NCBI RefSeq assembly: GCF_025351285.1 | Contig: NZ_JANXWG010000098.1 | Span: forward strand, 1 to 52,904 | Reading direction: 5' to 3' | Source of the DNA: Novosphingobium sp. | GTDB taxonomy: Bacteria; Pseudomonadota; Alphaproteobacteria; Sphingomonadales; Sphingomonadaceae | DNA: 52,904 nucleotides | Shown: positions 16,774 through 24,367 of the stretch, in pieces | How the letters are laid out: each line of letters opens with the position of its first letter | Position numbering within the stretch: position 1 is the first letter of the stretch | Notes under the pieces: generated by a model | The model's database searches: none | What the model was told of the DNA's origin: nothing | What the model saw: the letters and a program-made list of their open reading frames with translations, nothing else | Program-made: the position numbers and the translations under genes

Positions 16774-17868
16774 TTACTTAGTCATTGCGTAAGTGAGCAC
16801 GACGAAACTGTTGTCGTAATAGGCATTTGGATAAAATGCCGACGGGCCCGCGTTGATCGGCTGCGCCGGATTGACGACGCCTTCTGCCGTTACTGTAAAG
16901 ATGCGCATTCCGACTTCATCGTAGGCCAGCGTCCGCGCGTTCGGACGGGTGGTGATCGCCTGTTCAAGGCGATAATGGTTGGCGTCGTCCTGGTGGAAGA
17001 TGGCGATATTGCCCTCGACGCCATTGGTCGTGATGATGCGGTGATGTTTGCGGTCGAAAGCCACGCCATCGTTGCCGCGCCCCAGGTCCAGCGTGGCGAC
17101 GATGTCCCCGTTGTCGGTGTTCATCACGGCGAGCACGGGCTTCGCTCCGCGGCACCCGATGAAAGCGCGATGATTGGCGCTGTCATAGGCCAGACCGGTT
17201 GGCTGGGTGCACCCGGTGGTCGGCCACTCGGCCGTGATCCTGGCGCTGGCGGCATCGATCCTGGCGACCATGTTGCGATCACGCTCGTTGAGCAGGATCG
17301 CACCCGCGCCGTCGGCTACCGAGGCATCGGCCTTCTTCGCTTCGAGAGCGACATGGCCGACCACCGCCAGGCTGCGCGCGTCCATGAATGTCACGCGGCG
17401 GCTGTCGGCCGAGACGAAGGCAATGCGCCCACTGGCCGGATCGTAGCTGGCGGCGTCGGCGTCCTCGGCAAATTTGACCCGCCGGATCGGCACCAGCGTA
17501 GCGAGGTTGAACACGGTGACCGAACCGTCTTCGTTGGTGGCATAGCCCCGGCCCAGCGCCGGGATCAGCAAGCTTGCGCCCGCGCCCTCGGTTTTCGGCA
17601 TGCGGCGCAGCAACCGCTGCTTGCGCGTATCGAACACCCATAGCCCGGCATCGCGCCGCGCGATGAACAAGTGGCTGCGCACCGCGTCGTATGAGAGGTA
17701 GTCCCAGTCGGGCGCCTTCCCGGCGAGCTTGACGGCGGCCTGCAAGCGGAAGAACCCCGCGGGCACGGGCGCCTTTTCCTCCGCACTGAGCGGGCCAGCA
17801 ACGGCGAGGCAAGCCAACGCCGCAGCCGTGCCGCTTGCGATCGCAATTCGGGCAAAACGTCGGTGCAT
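16774..17868 (-). CDS. Exported YncE-like beta-propeller protein
   Basis: 364 residues. A signal peptide (1-28, ending LSA) is followed by repeated blades of about 40 residues with patterns such as HLFIARRDAGLWVFDTRK, GYATNEDGSVTVFNLATL and IAFVSADSRRVTFMDARSL. This is a 7-bladed YVTN/YncE-type propeller in the periplasm. ATG 17868 lies 1 nt after the stop of the preceding gene, and an upstream start at 17934 would overlap that gene heavily. In E. coli YncE is genetically paired with a TonB receptor, and here the next gene is also a receptor. Ligand binding or partner presentation is inferred. Confidence 0.82.
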   Translation of the reverse strand: MHRRFARIAIASGTAAALACLAVAGPLSAEEKAPVPAGFFRLQAAVKLAGKAPDWDYLSYDAVRSHLFIARRDAGLWVFDTRKQRLLRRMPKTEGAGASLLIPALGRGYATNEDGSVTVFNLATLVPIRRVKFAEDADAASYDPASGRIAFVSADSRRVTFMDARSLAVVGHVALEAKKADASVADGAGAILLNERDRNMVARIDAASARITAEWPTTGCTQPTGLAYDSANHRAFIGCRGAKPVLAVMNTDNGDIVATLDLGRGNDGVAFDRKHHRIITTNGVEGNIAIFHQDDANHYRLEQAITTRPNARTLAYDEVGMRIFTVTAEGVVNPAQPINAGPSAFYPNAYYDNSFVVLTYAMTK

Positions 17869-17869
17869 C

Positions 17870-19729
17870 TCAGTTCCCCAGCGATACGCGCAAGACTTGC
17901 GCCATCGCCTTGCTCTCGCCGGGCGAGACGGCAACGAACATGGCGTTGTTTTCGGGGACCAGCACGCCCGTCTTGGCGCCGGGCGCGGTCACCAGCCGAG
18001 GCAGTTCGACGAAGTGGCCGGGGCCCTGTTCGGACACGATCAGCGCCCAGCCTTCGCCACCCAGCGCATAGGCGCGCTGGTGCTTGTCGTCCCACAGCAG
18101 TTGATCAACATGCGCGGGTGCATCGAACATGGCCAGCGTTGCTCCGGAATCGCTGTCGAGCACCAGCATCTTGCCCGGCTTGCGCGTCACCACGAACAGC
18201 CGGTGGTGCGCCTCGTCGAGTGCGAAACAGCAGTTCTGCTCGGCTGCGGTGACCGGCCAGCGCGCCAATTCCTTGAGCGAGAGCTTGTCGAGCACCGCGA
18301 TCGTGTTCTTGTCGGTCACGTTGATGAACAGCCGTTTGCCCGCCTGCTCGACTTCCATTGCCTCGACGTGGTCGGCATCGAAGTGGAGCTTGTTGATCAG
18401 CTTTCCCGTGCGCGGATCGACTTGTTCGAGCCAGCTATCCTTCATCGGCACGTCCTTGCCGCCGGTGACGATGTAATAGCGGTTGCGCGCGGCATCGTAT
18501 CCGGCCGAGTCCGCGCCTTGCACCAGCGCGAGCGACTTGCCCGGCGCATAAGTGTCGGCATCGAAATAATGCGACATGCCCTTGCCGCCGTCCGTCACCA
18601 ACAGCTTGTGCACGTCGGGCATGTAGAGAATGCTGTGCGGGGTTTCGATCGGGCCCTTGACGGTCTTGAGGTGTTCGAGCGTGGAAAGGTTGAACACCTC
18701 CAGCGTGCCGTGATCCTCGGCCGCGACGAACAGGCGATTGCCCGCGACATCGGCGGCGAGGTGATCGAAATCGCCTTCGTAGCCGGGCAGGTCGGCATGG
18801 CCGGTGATCGTCAGCGGTGATTCGGGCGCGGGAACCCCCGAACCATCGGCCGGACCGAGCAATCTGGCCGCGCTGGTGCCCTTTGCCTCGAATTCGGCGA
18901 GGACCGCGTGCGCCCTGGCGCGCAGCGCCATCTTGTCGTCGCCGGCCTTGTAGGGATAGACCGTGCCCAACGCGCCGATGGTGCGGCCCTTCGCATCGTG
19001 GATCGCCATCTCGTCTTCAAAGCGATCGCCGGTTTCGTTGATTTCCAGGCGCTCCTGACCGGTGCGGATCACGCCGAGATCATCCTCGTCGGGCGCCTTG
19101 CCGATCCGGCCGATCGTGCAGCCCGAAATGGTCATGGCCGTATCGGGCTTGCCCTGCGGAATGGTGTGCGCACACAGAATCACAAGGTCTGGGTGCGCGT
19201 CGAACAGGTCATCCACTAGCGCCTGGCTGTAATTGCCCGTCGGCGTGATCGTATCGAACCGATAAGGCTCGGTCAGGTTCTTGACGTGCGACAGGCGCCG
19301 CGAAAGGTGGTCGCGGATGGCGACCGCCTCGGCCTGCATCGCCAGCTTGTCGGCACCCTTGCGATACGCAAATACCGTGCCCAGTGCGCCCAGCAGTCGG
19401 TGCGACGCATCGTAGAGCGGCAGTTCGACCTCGTAATGGTCGCCCGCCTTGTTGACCGCCAGATTGGGTTTCAGCGTCGTCATGACGCCAAGGTCCTGCT
19501 TGTCGGCGGGCTTGCCGATCCGGCCGATGTTACTGGCGACGATGCCGGCGTCCTTGCCCCCGGCGGGCAGCGCATGGATGGCAAGAACCGCAACATCGGG
19601 ATGCGCGGCAAGCGTCACATCGACAAGGTGCTGGGCGTAGTTCGGCCCCGACGGCGGCGCGGCTTCTTCGGCGTGTACGACCAGTGGCAGGGCAGCAAGC
19701 GCCGCCCCGGCAAGCAACAATGAACGCAT
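17870..19729 (-). CDS. Exported protein with two PDC-like domains and a C-terminal beta-propeller
   Basis: 619 residues. Signal peptide 1-20 (ending VHA). Two related domains follow, at about 30-150 and 165-285. Each has HPD(V/L)..L..H..P.G, a GRIGK..D..DLGV turn, then a (M/L)P/AIxDA..R.(I/L)GALGTV(Y/F)xY strand pair, resembling PDC/Cache ligand-binding domains. Residues about 300-619 form a YncE-type propeller (FDHLAADVAGNRLFVAAEDH). I know no described protein with this architecture. It is first in the six-gene operon and divergent from a two-component pair, so a sensory or ligand-handling role in the periplasm is likely. Confidence 0.75.
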   Translation of the reverse strand: MRSLLLAGAALAALPLVVHAEEAAPPSGPNYAQHLVDVTLAAHPDVAVLAIHALPAGGKDAGIVASNIGRIGKPADKQDLGVMTTLKPNLAVNKAGDHYEVELPLYDASHRLLGALGTVFAYRKGADKLAMQAEAVAIRDHLSRRLSHVKNLTEPYRFDTITPTGNYSQALVDDLFDAHPDLVILCAHTIPQGKPDTAMTISGCTIGRIGKAPDEDDLGVIRTGQERLEINETGDRFEDEMAIHDAKGRTIGALGTVYPYKAGDDKMALRARAHAVLAEFEAKGTSAARLLGPADGSGVPAPESPLTITGHADLPGYEGDFDHLAADVAGNRLFVAAEDHGTLEVFNLSTLEHLKTVKGPIETPHSILYMPDVHKLLVTDGGKGMSHYFDADTYAPGKSLALVQGADSAGYDAARNRYYIVTGGKDVPMKDSWLEQVDPRTGKLINKLHFDADHVEAMEVEQAGKRLFINVTDKNTIAVLDKLSLKELARWPVTAAEQNCCFALDEAHHRLFVVTRKPGKMLVLDSDSGATLAMFDAPAHVDQLLWDDKHQRAYALGGEGWALIVSEQGPGHFVELPRLVTAPGAKTGVLVPENNAMFVAVSPGESKAMAQVLRVSLGN

Positions 19730-19799
19730 ATCCCCTCCAGGATTCGCACGGATTACTTCCCTGCGTCCCCGCCTTGGTAGGCACCCAGTCTGATGCCAT

Positions 19800-19827
19800 C
19801 CTGAAGCCTTTCTGAATAATCATTCAG
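19800..19827. promoter_or_regulatory. Candidate response-regulator box between the PDC/propeller operon and the OmpR gene
   Basis: CCTGAAGCCTTTCTGAAT (19800-19817) holds two CTGAA copies exactly 11 nt apart, the usual spacing of OmpR-family half-sites. The second copy also forms an inverted repeat with ATTCAG (CTGAAT-N4-ATTCAG, 19812-19827). The element lies midway between the divergent starts at 19729 and 19903. The same CCTGAAxCC...CTGAA pattern recurs at 23550-23567. Confidence 0.55.
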
Positions 19828-19902
19828 CTTGCCGGGCTTTGACGGCAGATTCCGGTTTACGAGCGCCGGCGTTCAAGCAAGATCGTGGGCCGAGAGGATG
19901 CC

Positions 19903-20565
19903 ATGAAGATATTGGTCGTCGAAGATCAGCTGAGGCTGGCGGAATTCCTGCGGCAAGCCTTGTCCGAACGCAGCTACACCGTAACGGTGGTGGGCGATTG
20001 CGCCGCCGCCAACGATGCCATTTGCGAATCGAGTTACGACGCGGTCGTGCTCGATCTCAATCTTCCCGATGGCGATGGGCTGGATCTGTTGACCGAATGG
20101 CGCAAGTCTGGATTCATCGAACCTGTGCTCATCCTGAGCGCGCGCGACACGGTCGATGACCGGATCAGGGGCCTGGACCTGGGCGCCGACGATTATCTGC
20201 CCAAGCCGTTCAGTGTGCAGGAACTGCTTGCGCACATCCGCGCGCTGCTGCGCCGGCAAGCCAGCGTCAAGCAATCGGCGCTCGAACACAATGGCCTCAA
20301 GATGGACTTGCTCGGCCACGTGGTCCTGCTCGACGGGCAGCAGGTCGACATGACCAGCCGCGAATTCGCGCTGCTCGAAATCTTCATGCAGAATGTAGGG
20401 CGAGTGCTGACGCGCACGCTGATCACCGAGAAAATCTGGTCGTCGAACTACGAGATCGATACCAACCTGCTCGACGTGTACATGAGCCGGCTGCGCGCCA
20501 AGCTCGAGCGCGGCGGCCCGCAACGGTTCAAGACGGTGCGTGGCATCGGTTATCAGTTGATTTAG
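19903..20565 (+). CDS. OmpR-family response regulator
   Basis: 220 residues. Receiver domain 1-115 with acidic pocket E8/D9, phospho-acceptor D51 (VVLDLNLPDGDG) and K101 (LPKPFS). The winged-helix DNA-binding domain (about 130-220) has SREFALLEIFMQNVGRVLTR and VYMSRLRAKLERGGPQRFKT, then VRGIGYQLI. It is closest in type to the TctD/PcoR/QseB group. ATG 19903 has a GAGAGG site and is chosen over an earlier in-frame start at 19885. It is followed after 17 nt by its kinase gene and faces the PDC/propeller operon. Confidence 0.92.
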   Translation: MKILVVEDQLRLAEFLRQALSERSYTVTVVGDCAAANDAICESSYDAVVLDLNLPDGDGLDLLTEWRKSGFIEPVLILSARDTVDDRIRGLDLGADDYLPKPFSVQELLAHIRALLRRQASVKQSALEHNGLKMDLLGHVVLLDGQQVDMTSREFALLEIFMQNVGRVLTRTLITEKIWSSNYEIDTNLLDVYMSRLRAKLERGGPQRFKTVRGIGYQLI

Positions 20566-20582
20566 GCAGTTGACCTGACGCT

Positions 20583-21938
20583 ATGGCCTCGATCACCGCC
20601 AGACTGACGTTCTATTATGCCGCCGCCGCGACGGCGAGCGCTGCGCTGCTGTTCGTGAGCGGCTACCTGATGTTGGAAACGCGCCTCGTCCGCGGCCTCG
20701 ACGCGCTCAATGCCGCCGAGTTCGGCCAGCTCAAGGCGCGGCTCGGCCCCGACTACCAGTCCTTGACCCCCCATGCGATCGACAATCGTATCCGCGACAG
20801 TGCCGACGCTGCGTCGGCCTTGTTCTTCATCAATGTCGATGAGCCCAAAACCGGAATGGTGTTCTTTTCAAGAAACCTGAAGCGGCGCTCGATCCCCGAC
20901 GTGAAGGGACAGCACGACTACAATGTCGACCTTGCCGGCACCGGTGAAGTCCGCGTCAGCGAATTTGTCATGCCGCCTTACGACGTGACCATCGCGACCC
21001 CGATGGCGCCGGTGCGCACGAGCATGCGCGGCTATGTCGCGGTCTGCGCGGGGCTGCTGCTGACTATGCTGTTTGCCAGCGCGGTGATCGGCATCGCGCT
21101 GGCGCGCGTGATCCTGCGCCCGCTGACGTTCATCCGCGAAACAGCCGTGAGGATCGGTTCGGACAACCTGAGCGAGCGTATTCCGCCGCCCCGGCACGAA
21201 GACGAACTCGCCGACCTGACCCGGCTGCTGAACCAGATGTTCGCCAGGCTCGAAAATTCGTTCAATCAGATCAAGCGCTTCGCCGCCGAAGCATCGCACG
21301 AACTGAAAACCCCGCTGTCGCTCATCCGGCTCCATGGCGAAAAGCTGCTGGAAGACGAAACGCTGTCACCCGCCAGCGTCGATGCGGTCATCGTTCAGCT
21401 GGACGAAGTGGCGCGGCTCAACCAGATCATCGATGAAATGCTGTTCCTGTCGCGCGCCGAAGCCAACGCCATTCCGCTCGCGCTCGAACCCATGGCGCCC
21501 GAGACGATGCTGCGCAATTTCGAGCAGGACGCGATCGTGCTGGCCGAGCATCGGCAGCGCAATTTCACGCTCACGACCAACGGGACAGGCGAAGTGCATT
21601 GCGAGGAGCGCTGGTTGCGCCAGGTCTGGCTCAACCTGCTGACCAACGCGCTTGTTGCGACCCCCGAAGGCGGCACGGTGTCGATGACGACCGGCTACAT
21701 CGAAGGCCGGTTGCGCGTCACCATCGACGACGAAGGACCGGGCCTGGCCGAGGCCGAACTCGATCGCATTTTCGACCGATTTACGCAGTTCGGCTCACCC
21801 GAACGGCGCGCGCTGGGAAGCGGGCTGGGCCTGGCCATATCGCGCAGCATTGTGCTGCTGCACCAAGGCACCATCCGCGCTGAAAACCGGCACAACCGTT
21901 CGGGCTTGCGGGTGATCGTGACGCTGCCGACCATTTGA
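20583..21938 (+). CDS. Sensor histidine kinase
   Basis: 451 residues. TM1 is about 8-30, a periplasmic domain covers about 31-150, TM2 is about 151-174, and HAMP about 175-228. The HisKA H-box AAEASHELKTPLS has the phospho-acceptor H239. The HATPase domain contains LRQVWLNLLTNALVATPEGG (N-box), DDEGPGL (G1), an FDRFTQF F-box and GSGLGLAISRSI (G2). All catalytic boxes are present. Pairing with the upstream regulator is clear from position. The periplasmic domain is short and gives no ligand; citrate-type or metal signals are suggested only by the operon it faces. Confidence 0.92.
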   Translation: MASITARLTFYYAAAATASAALLFVSGYLMLETRLVRGLDALNAAEFGQLKARLGPDYQSLTPHAIDNRIRDSADAASALFFINVDEPKTGMVFFSRNLKRRSIPDVKGQHDYNVDLAGTGEVRVSEFVMPPYDVTIATPMAPVRTSMRGYVAVCAGLLLTMLFASAVIGIALARVILRPLTFIRETAVRIGSDNLSERIPPPRHEDELADLTRLLNQMFARLENSFNQIKRFAAEASHELKTPLSLIRLHGEKLLEDETLSPASVDAVIVQLDEVARLNQIIDEMLFLSRAEANAIPLALEPMAPETMLRNFEQDAIVLAEHRQRNFTLTTNGTGEVHCEERWLRQVWLNLLTNALVATPEGGTVSMTTGYIEGRLRVTIDDEGPGLAEAELDRIFDRFTQFGSPERRALGSGLGLAISRSIVLLHQGTIRAENRHNRSGLRVIVTLPTI

Positions 21939-22103
21939 CTTACCTTGGCTCGAAGCATGCGATTTACTATTCTATCACCGCTGCAGCCAATCTCTCGCAG
22001 GCAAGCAATTGTGCCTGCTCAACGCCCACGCGGCGATCGTTATCGCGCGCTTCGACCGCACCGCACCGGCCTTGGTGGTATCGCCGATCGATGTGCTGAT
22101 CAA

Positions 22104-22637
22104 TCAAGGAAGCATTCGCGAAAGGACCGCGTCTCGCAATACAAGGCGATGATATAGCGCAACCAATGCGTGCCCGCCCGCGACAATGAGCAAGGCATTC
22201 GATGCGAGCCTGTGCCAGCCCACGATCCGGTTCGCCAGAAGGTGGCGGGATGGTGAATCGAGATTGCCATATTGAGGAATATGTCCGAGCCCGAAAAGGT
22301 CGTCGCCGCGCACCCAGGCGTTGAACAGACCCAGCACCAGCACCGCCATGACCATTGCGTAGAGCAGCCGGTGGCCGGCTTTCGCCACGAGGTCCAGCGT
22401 CCCCCGCGAGGTCGAAATCGTGACACCGCCGGTGATCCGCCAGATCAGGCGATAGCCAATGATCGCAAGGAGGAGGCAACCAGTGACGATATGGACCGAT
22501 CGCGCATCAACGCGCAGTGGCCCGCGGGGGAACCAGTCGATCACATGCGCGCCGCACCACATCAGCACGATCAGGGCGGCACTGATCCAGTGCAAGGCGA
22601 TGGTTCGGGCATCGTACCGTGCGCCGGGCGTTCTCAT
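22104..22637 (-). CDS. Cytochrome b561 (CybB-type)
   Basis: 177 residues with four membrane helices. Histidines at 16 (ALHWISA), 49 (VHIVTG), 142 (GWHRLASNALL) and 156 (GGHALVALYH) match the spacing of the two b-heme ligand pairs in the CybB family. Such proteins move electrons from quinol, for example to superoxide or a periplasmic acceptor. The start is 28 nt after the stop of the exported protein at 22666, so the two are probably co-transcribed. The 165-nt gap to the convergent kinase gene holds no recognised feature. Confidence 0.85.
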   Translation of the reverse strand: MRTPGARYDARTIALHWISAALIVLMWCGAHVIDWFPRGPLRVDARSVHIVTGCLLLAIIGYRLIWRITGGVTISTSRGTLDLVAKAGHRLLYAMVMAVLVLGLFNAWVRGDDLFGLGHIPQYGNLDSPSRHLLANRIVGWHRLASNALLIVAGGHALVALYHRLVLRDAVLSRMLP

Positions 22638-22665
22638 GTCTGTGTGTCCCTGTTTGCCGATATAT

Positions 22666-23505
22666 TCAGACGGGCGGCGTCACGGCCCACAGCACCGCCG
22701 CGCGGAACAGGCTCAACCCCTCGGGCCGCATCTGCTCGAACGTGTCCTGCCACAGGAAAAAGCTTACTCGGCGCGCGGGTGCCAGAAACTCGCCATTCAT
22801 CGTGGCGCCGCGTTCGTAGCTGAAAATGGCGGCCTTTTCGGGTTCGCCGCGCAGCGTGGCGATCGTGACGGCACCCAGCGCGGGCTTGCCCCAGTTCATC
22901 TTGTAATGCTCGTCCAGCAGCACGTTGTGGATGCCTGCGGCAAGGCCCGCGGCCAGCGGATGCGGGGCGTTGACCAGCCACAGGAAGCGCTGATTGTCAT
23001 CGGTGCCGTAATCGGTTCCGTTCTTGAGACCGGTCATCTCCAGTTCGCCCAGCAAATCGTTTTCAAAGGTGATCAGAGGAACGGGTGTGGAGCGATATTT
23101 GATGCCGATATTGACCGCGTCGACCGACTCCGAGAGCACGATCAGGTCCTTGCCATTGGTCGCCTCGGGTGGCGCGGCTTCGTCGGTGCCGACGACCTTG
23201 AACCCGAGCGAGCGCAGATAGTCCATCGCCTTTTCATCGTTGCGCCGCCAGGTCTCCAGCGCCGAGATCCGTTTGGGATCAACCGGTTCGGCCTTGCGGG
23301 CGCCTTCCAGTTTGGTCATGTTATGGACGAAAAGGACGGTCTTGCCGCGCGCCACCTCGGGGCGCAGCGCCTGGGCTTCAACCGCGTTGGGTGTGAGCGA
23401 AAGAGCTGCCAGAAGCACCAGTCCCAAGGCGAAGACCAGCTTGTGGACGCCTGAATTTGCGCGGCAGATGACGATCCGCAAAGCGCGGCCGAAGGTTTTC
23501 GACAT
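22666..23505 (-). CDS. Exported ThuA/amidotransferase-fold-like protein of unknown function
   Basis: 279 residues. An N-terminal hydrophobic helix at about 23-45 (signal peptide or anchor, ending VEAQA) precedes KTVLFVHNMTKLEG, YLRSLGFKVVGTDE and DLIVLSESVDAVNIGIKYRS, then TPVPLITFENDLLGELEMTG. The pattern of a buried strand, a Ser-Glu-Ser turn and VPLITFE resembles a flavodoxin-like fold found in ThuA/class I amidotransferase-like modules. The amidotransferase cysteine is not obvious, so binding rather than catalysis is likely. ATG 23505 has GGGAGAG upstream and leaves a clean leader. It is divergent from the PDC-like gene at 23731 and upstream of cytochrome b561. Confidence 0.6.
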   Translation of the reverse strand: MSKTFGRALRIVICRANSGVHKLVFALGLVLLAALSLTPNAVEAQALRPEVARGKTVLFVHNMTKLEGARKAEPVDPKRISALETWRRNDEKAMDYLRSLGFKVVGTDEAAPPEATNGKDLIVLSESVDAVNIGIKYRSTPVPLITFENDLLGELEMTGLKNGTDYGTDDNQRFLWLVNAPHPLAAGLAAGIHNVLLDEHYKMNWGKPALGAVTIATLRGEPEKAAIFSYERGATMNGEFLAPARRVSFFLWQDTFEQMRPEGLSLFRAAVLWAVTPPV

Positions 23506-23549
23506 GGCAGCAAGCTCTCCCACTGTTTGGCAGGCCTTTAGCGGGTGCG

Positions 23550-23588
23550 CCTGAAACCAAACTGAAAGCGACCTGCAACGAACCTGCA
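23550..23588. promoter_or_regulatory. Tandem 11-nt repeats, candidate response-regulator operator
   Basis: Four hexamers start exactly 11 nt apart: CCTGAA (23550), ACTGAA (23561), CCTGCA (23572) and CCTGCA (23583). The first pair, in CCTGAAACCAAACTGAAA, matches the element at 19800-19817 at 13 of 18 positions. Spacing of one helical turn is typical of OmpR-family sites. The array lies between the divergent starts at 23505 and 23731, nearer the leftward gene. Confidence 0.55.
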
Positions 23589-23638
23589 TCGGTGTCATAA
23601 CCAACGGGCGGAGCGCACGGCCGAATTGACGCAAGCCC

Positions 23639-23659
23639 GCCTGAAGGCAAAATTCAGGC
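23639..23659. promoter_or_regulatory. Perfect inverted repeat upstream of the PDC-like gene
   Basis: GCCTGAA (23639-23645) and TTCAGGC (23653-23659) form a perfect 7-bp inverted repeat with a 7-nt spacer. The arms contain the same CTGAA/TTCAG core as the nearby 11-nt repeats, so this may be a further site for the same regulator. It is about 70 nt before ATG 23731. Confidence 0.4.
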
Positions 23660-23730
23660 TGCGGCGAGGCTGCGTTCAGCTTTGCCGGCTAACCGATGGC
23701 CAACGACAACAGATGTATTGGGAGAGAACC

Positions 23731-24255
23731 ATGGCACTCAGGCGTGCGATCCTATCGGCGGCGATCGGTGTTACGGCATTGCCATTGACGGCGTCTGCCA
23801 ATGCTGAACCCGTCGCCCGCAACTGGACTGCGCCTGCGTACCGCATCTATGCGCAATCGCTGTCCGACGATATCATGGCGCACCATCCCGAATTGTGGAG
23901 CGTGACCTTCCACGGCGTGCCGCCGGGCACGGACAAGGTCTATACCATGTTCGCCGGGTCCTACCCCGACCGCATCGGCAATCCCGACGATCCCGACGAT
24001 GTCGACGTCATCGTCAAAGGCATCACCTCGGTCGATCCGCGCTGGCATCGCCATGATGCGCGCGGCAAGTTCGTGCTCCAGATGCCGCTGCGCGACCGCA
24101 ACGGCGAGAACATCGGGTTGCTGGTGCTGGCTTACCGGATCGGACCCGAGATGCACATGGGCGAACGCGACTATTTCGCAGCGGGGACGATGCTGCGCGA
24201 TCAGTTGGAGAACCGCATTCCGGACTACGCCTCGTTGTTCGCGCCTGCTCGCTGA
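23731..24255 (+). CDS. Exported single-domain PDC-like protein
   Basis: 174 residues. Signal peptide about 1-25 (ending SANAEP). The single domain has HHPELWSVTFHGVPPG, DRIGNPDDPDDVDVIV, a GKFVLQMPLRDRNGENIG strand pair and LLVLAYR. It follows the same order of elements as each of the two N-terminal domains of the protein at 17870-19729, so they appear to be one family. It has no propeller. ATG 23731 follows GGGAGAG. It is divergent from the exported protein at 22666-23505 and 112 nt upstream of a porin gene. Function unknown; periplasmic ligand binding is inferred. Confidence 0.7.
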   Translation: MALRRAILSAAIGVTALPLTASANAEPVARNWTAPAYRIYAQSLSDDIMAHHPELWSVTFHGVPPGTDKVYTMFAGSYPDRIGNPDDPDDVDVIVKGITSVDPRWHRHDARGKFVLQMPLRDRNGENIGLLVLAYRIGPEMHMGERDYFAAGTMLRDQLENRIPDYASLFAPAR

Positions 24256-24367
24256 CCCGACGGGCGCAACGGCTGATCTGGTCGCTCTGCGTCTGAGATC
24301 TTCGAAGAGTCATCGAGTGACTCACGACCATTCAACGTCCAGAAAATCTGGCGAGGGGATCATTCTC

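Noticed and set aside
21939..22103. Possible small gene or terminator between the kinase and cytochrome b561
   Set aside because: No open frame with a credible start and no stem followed by a T-run was found in either direction.
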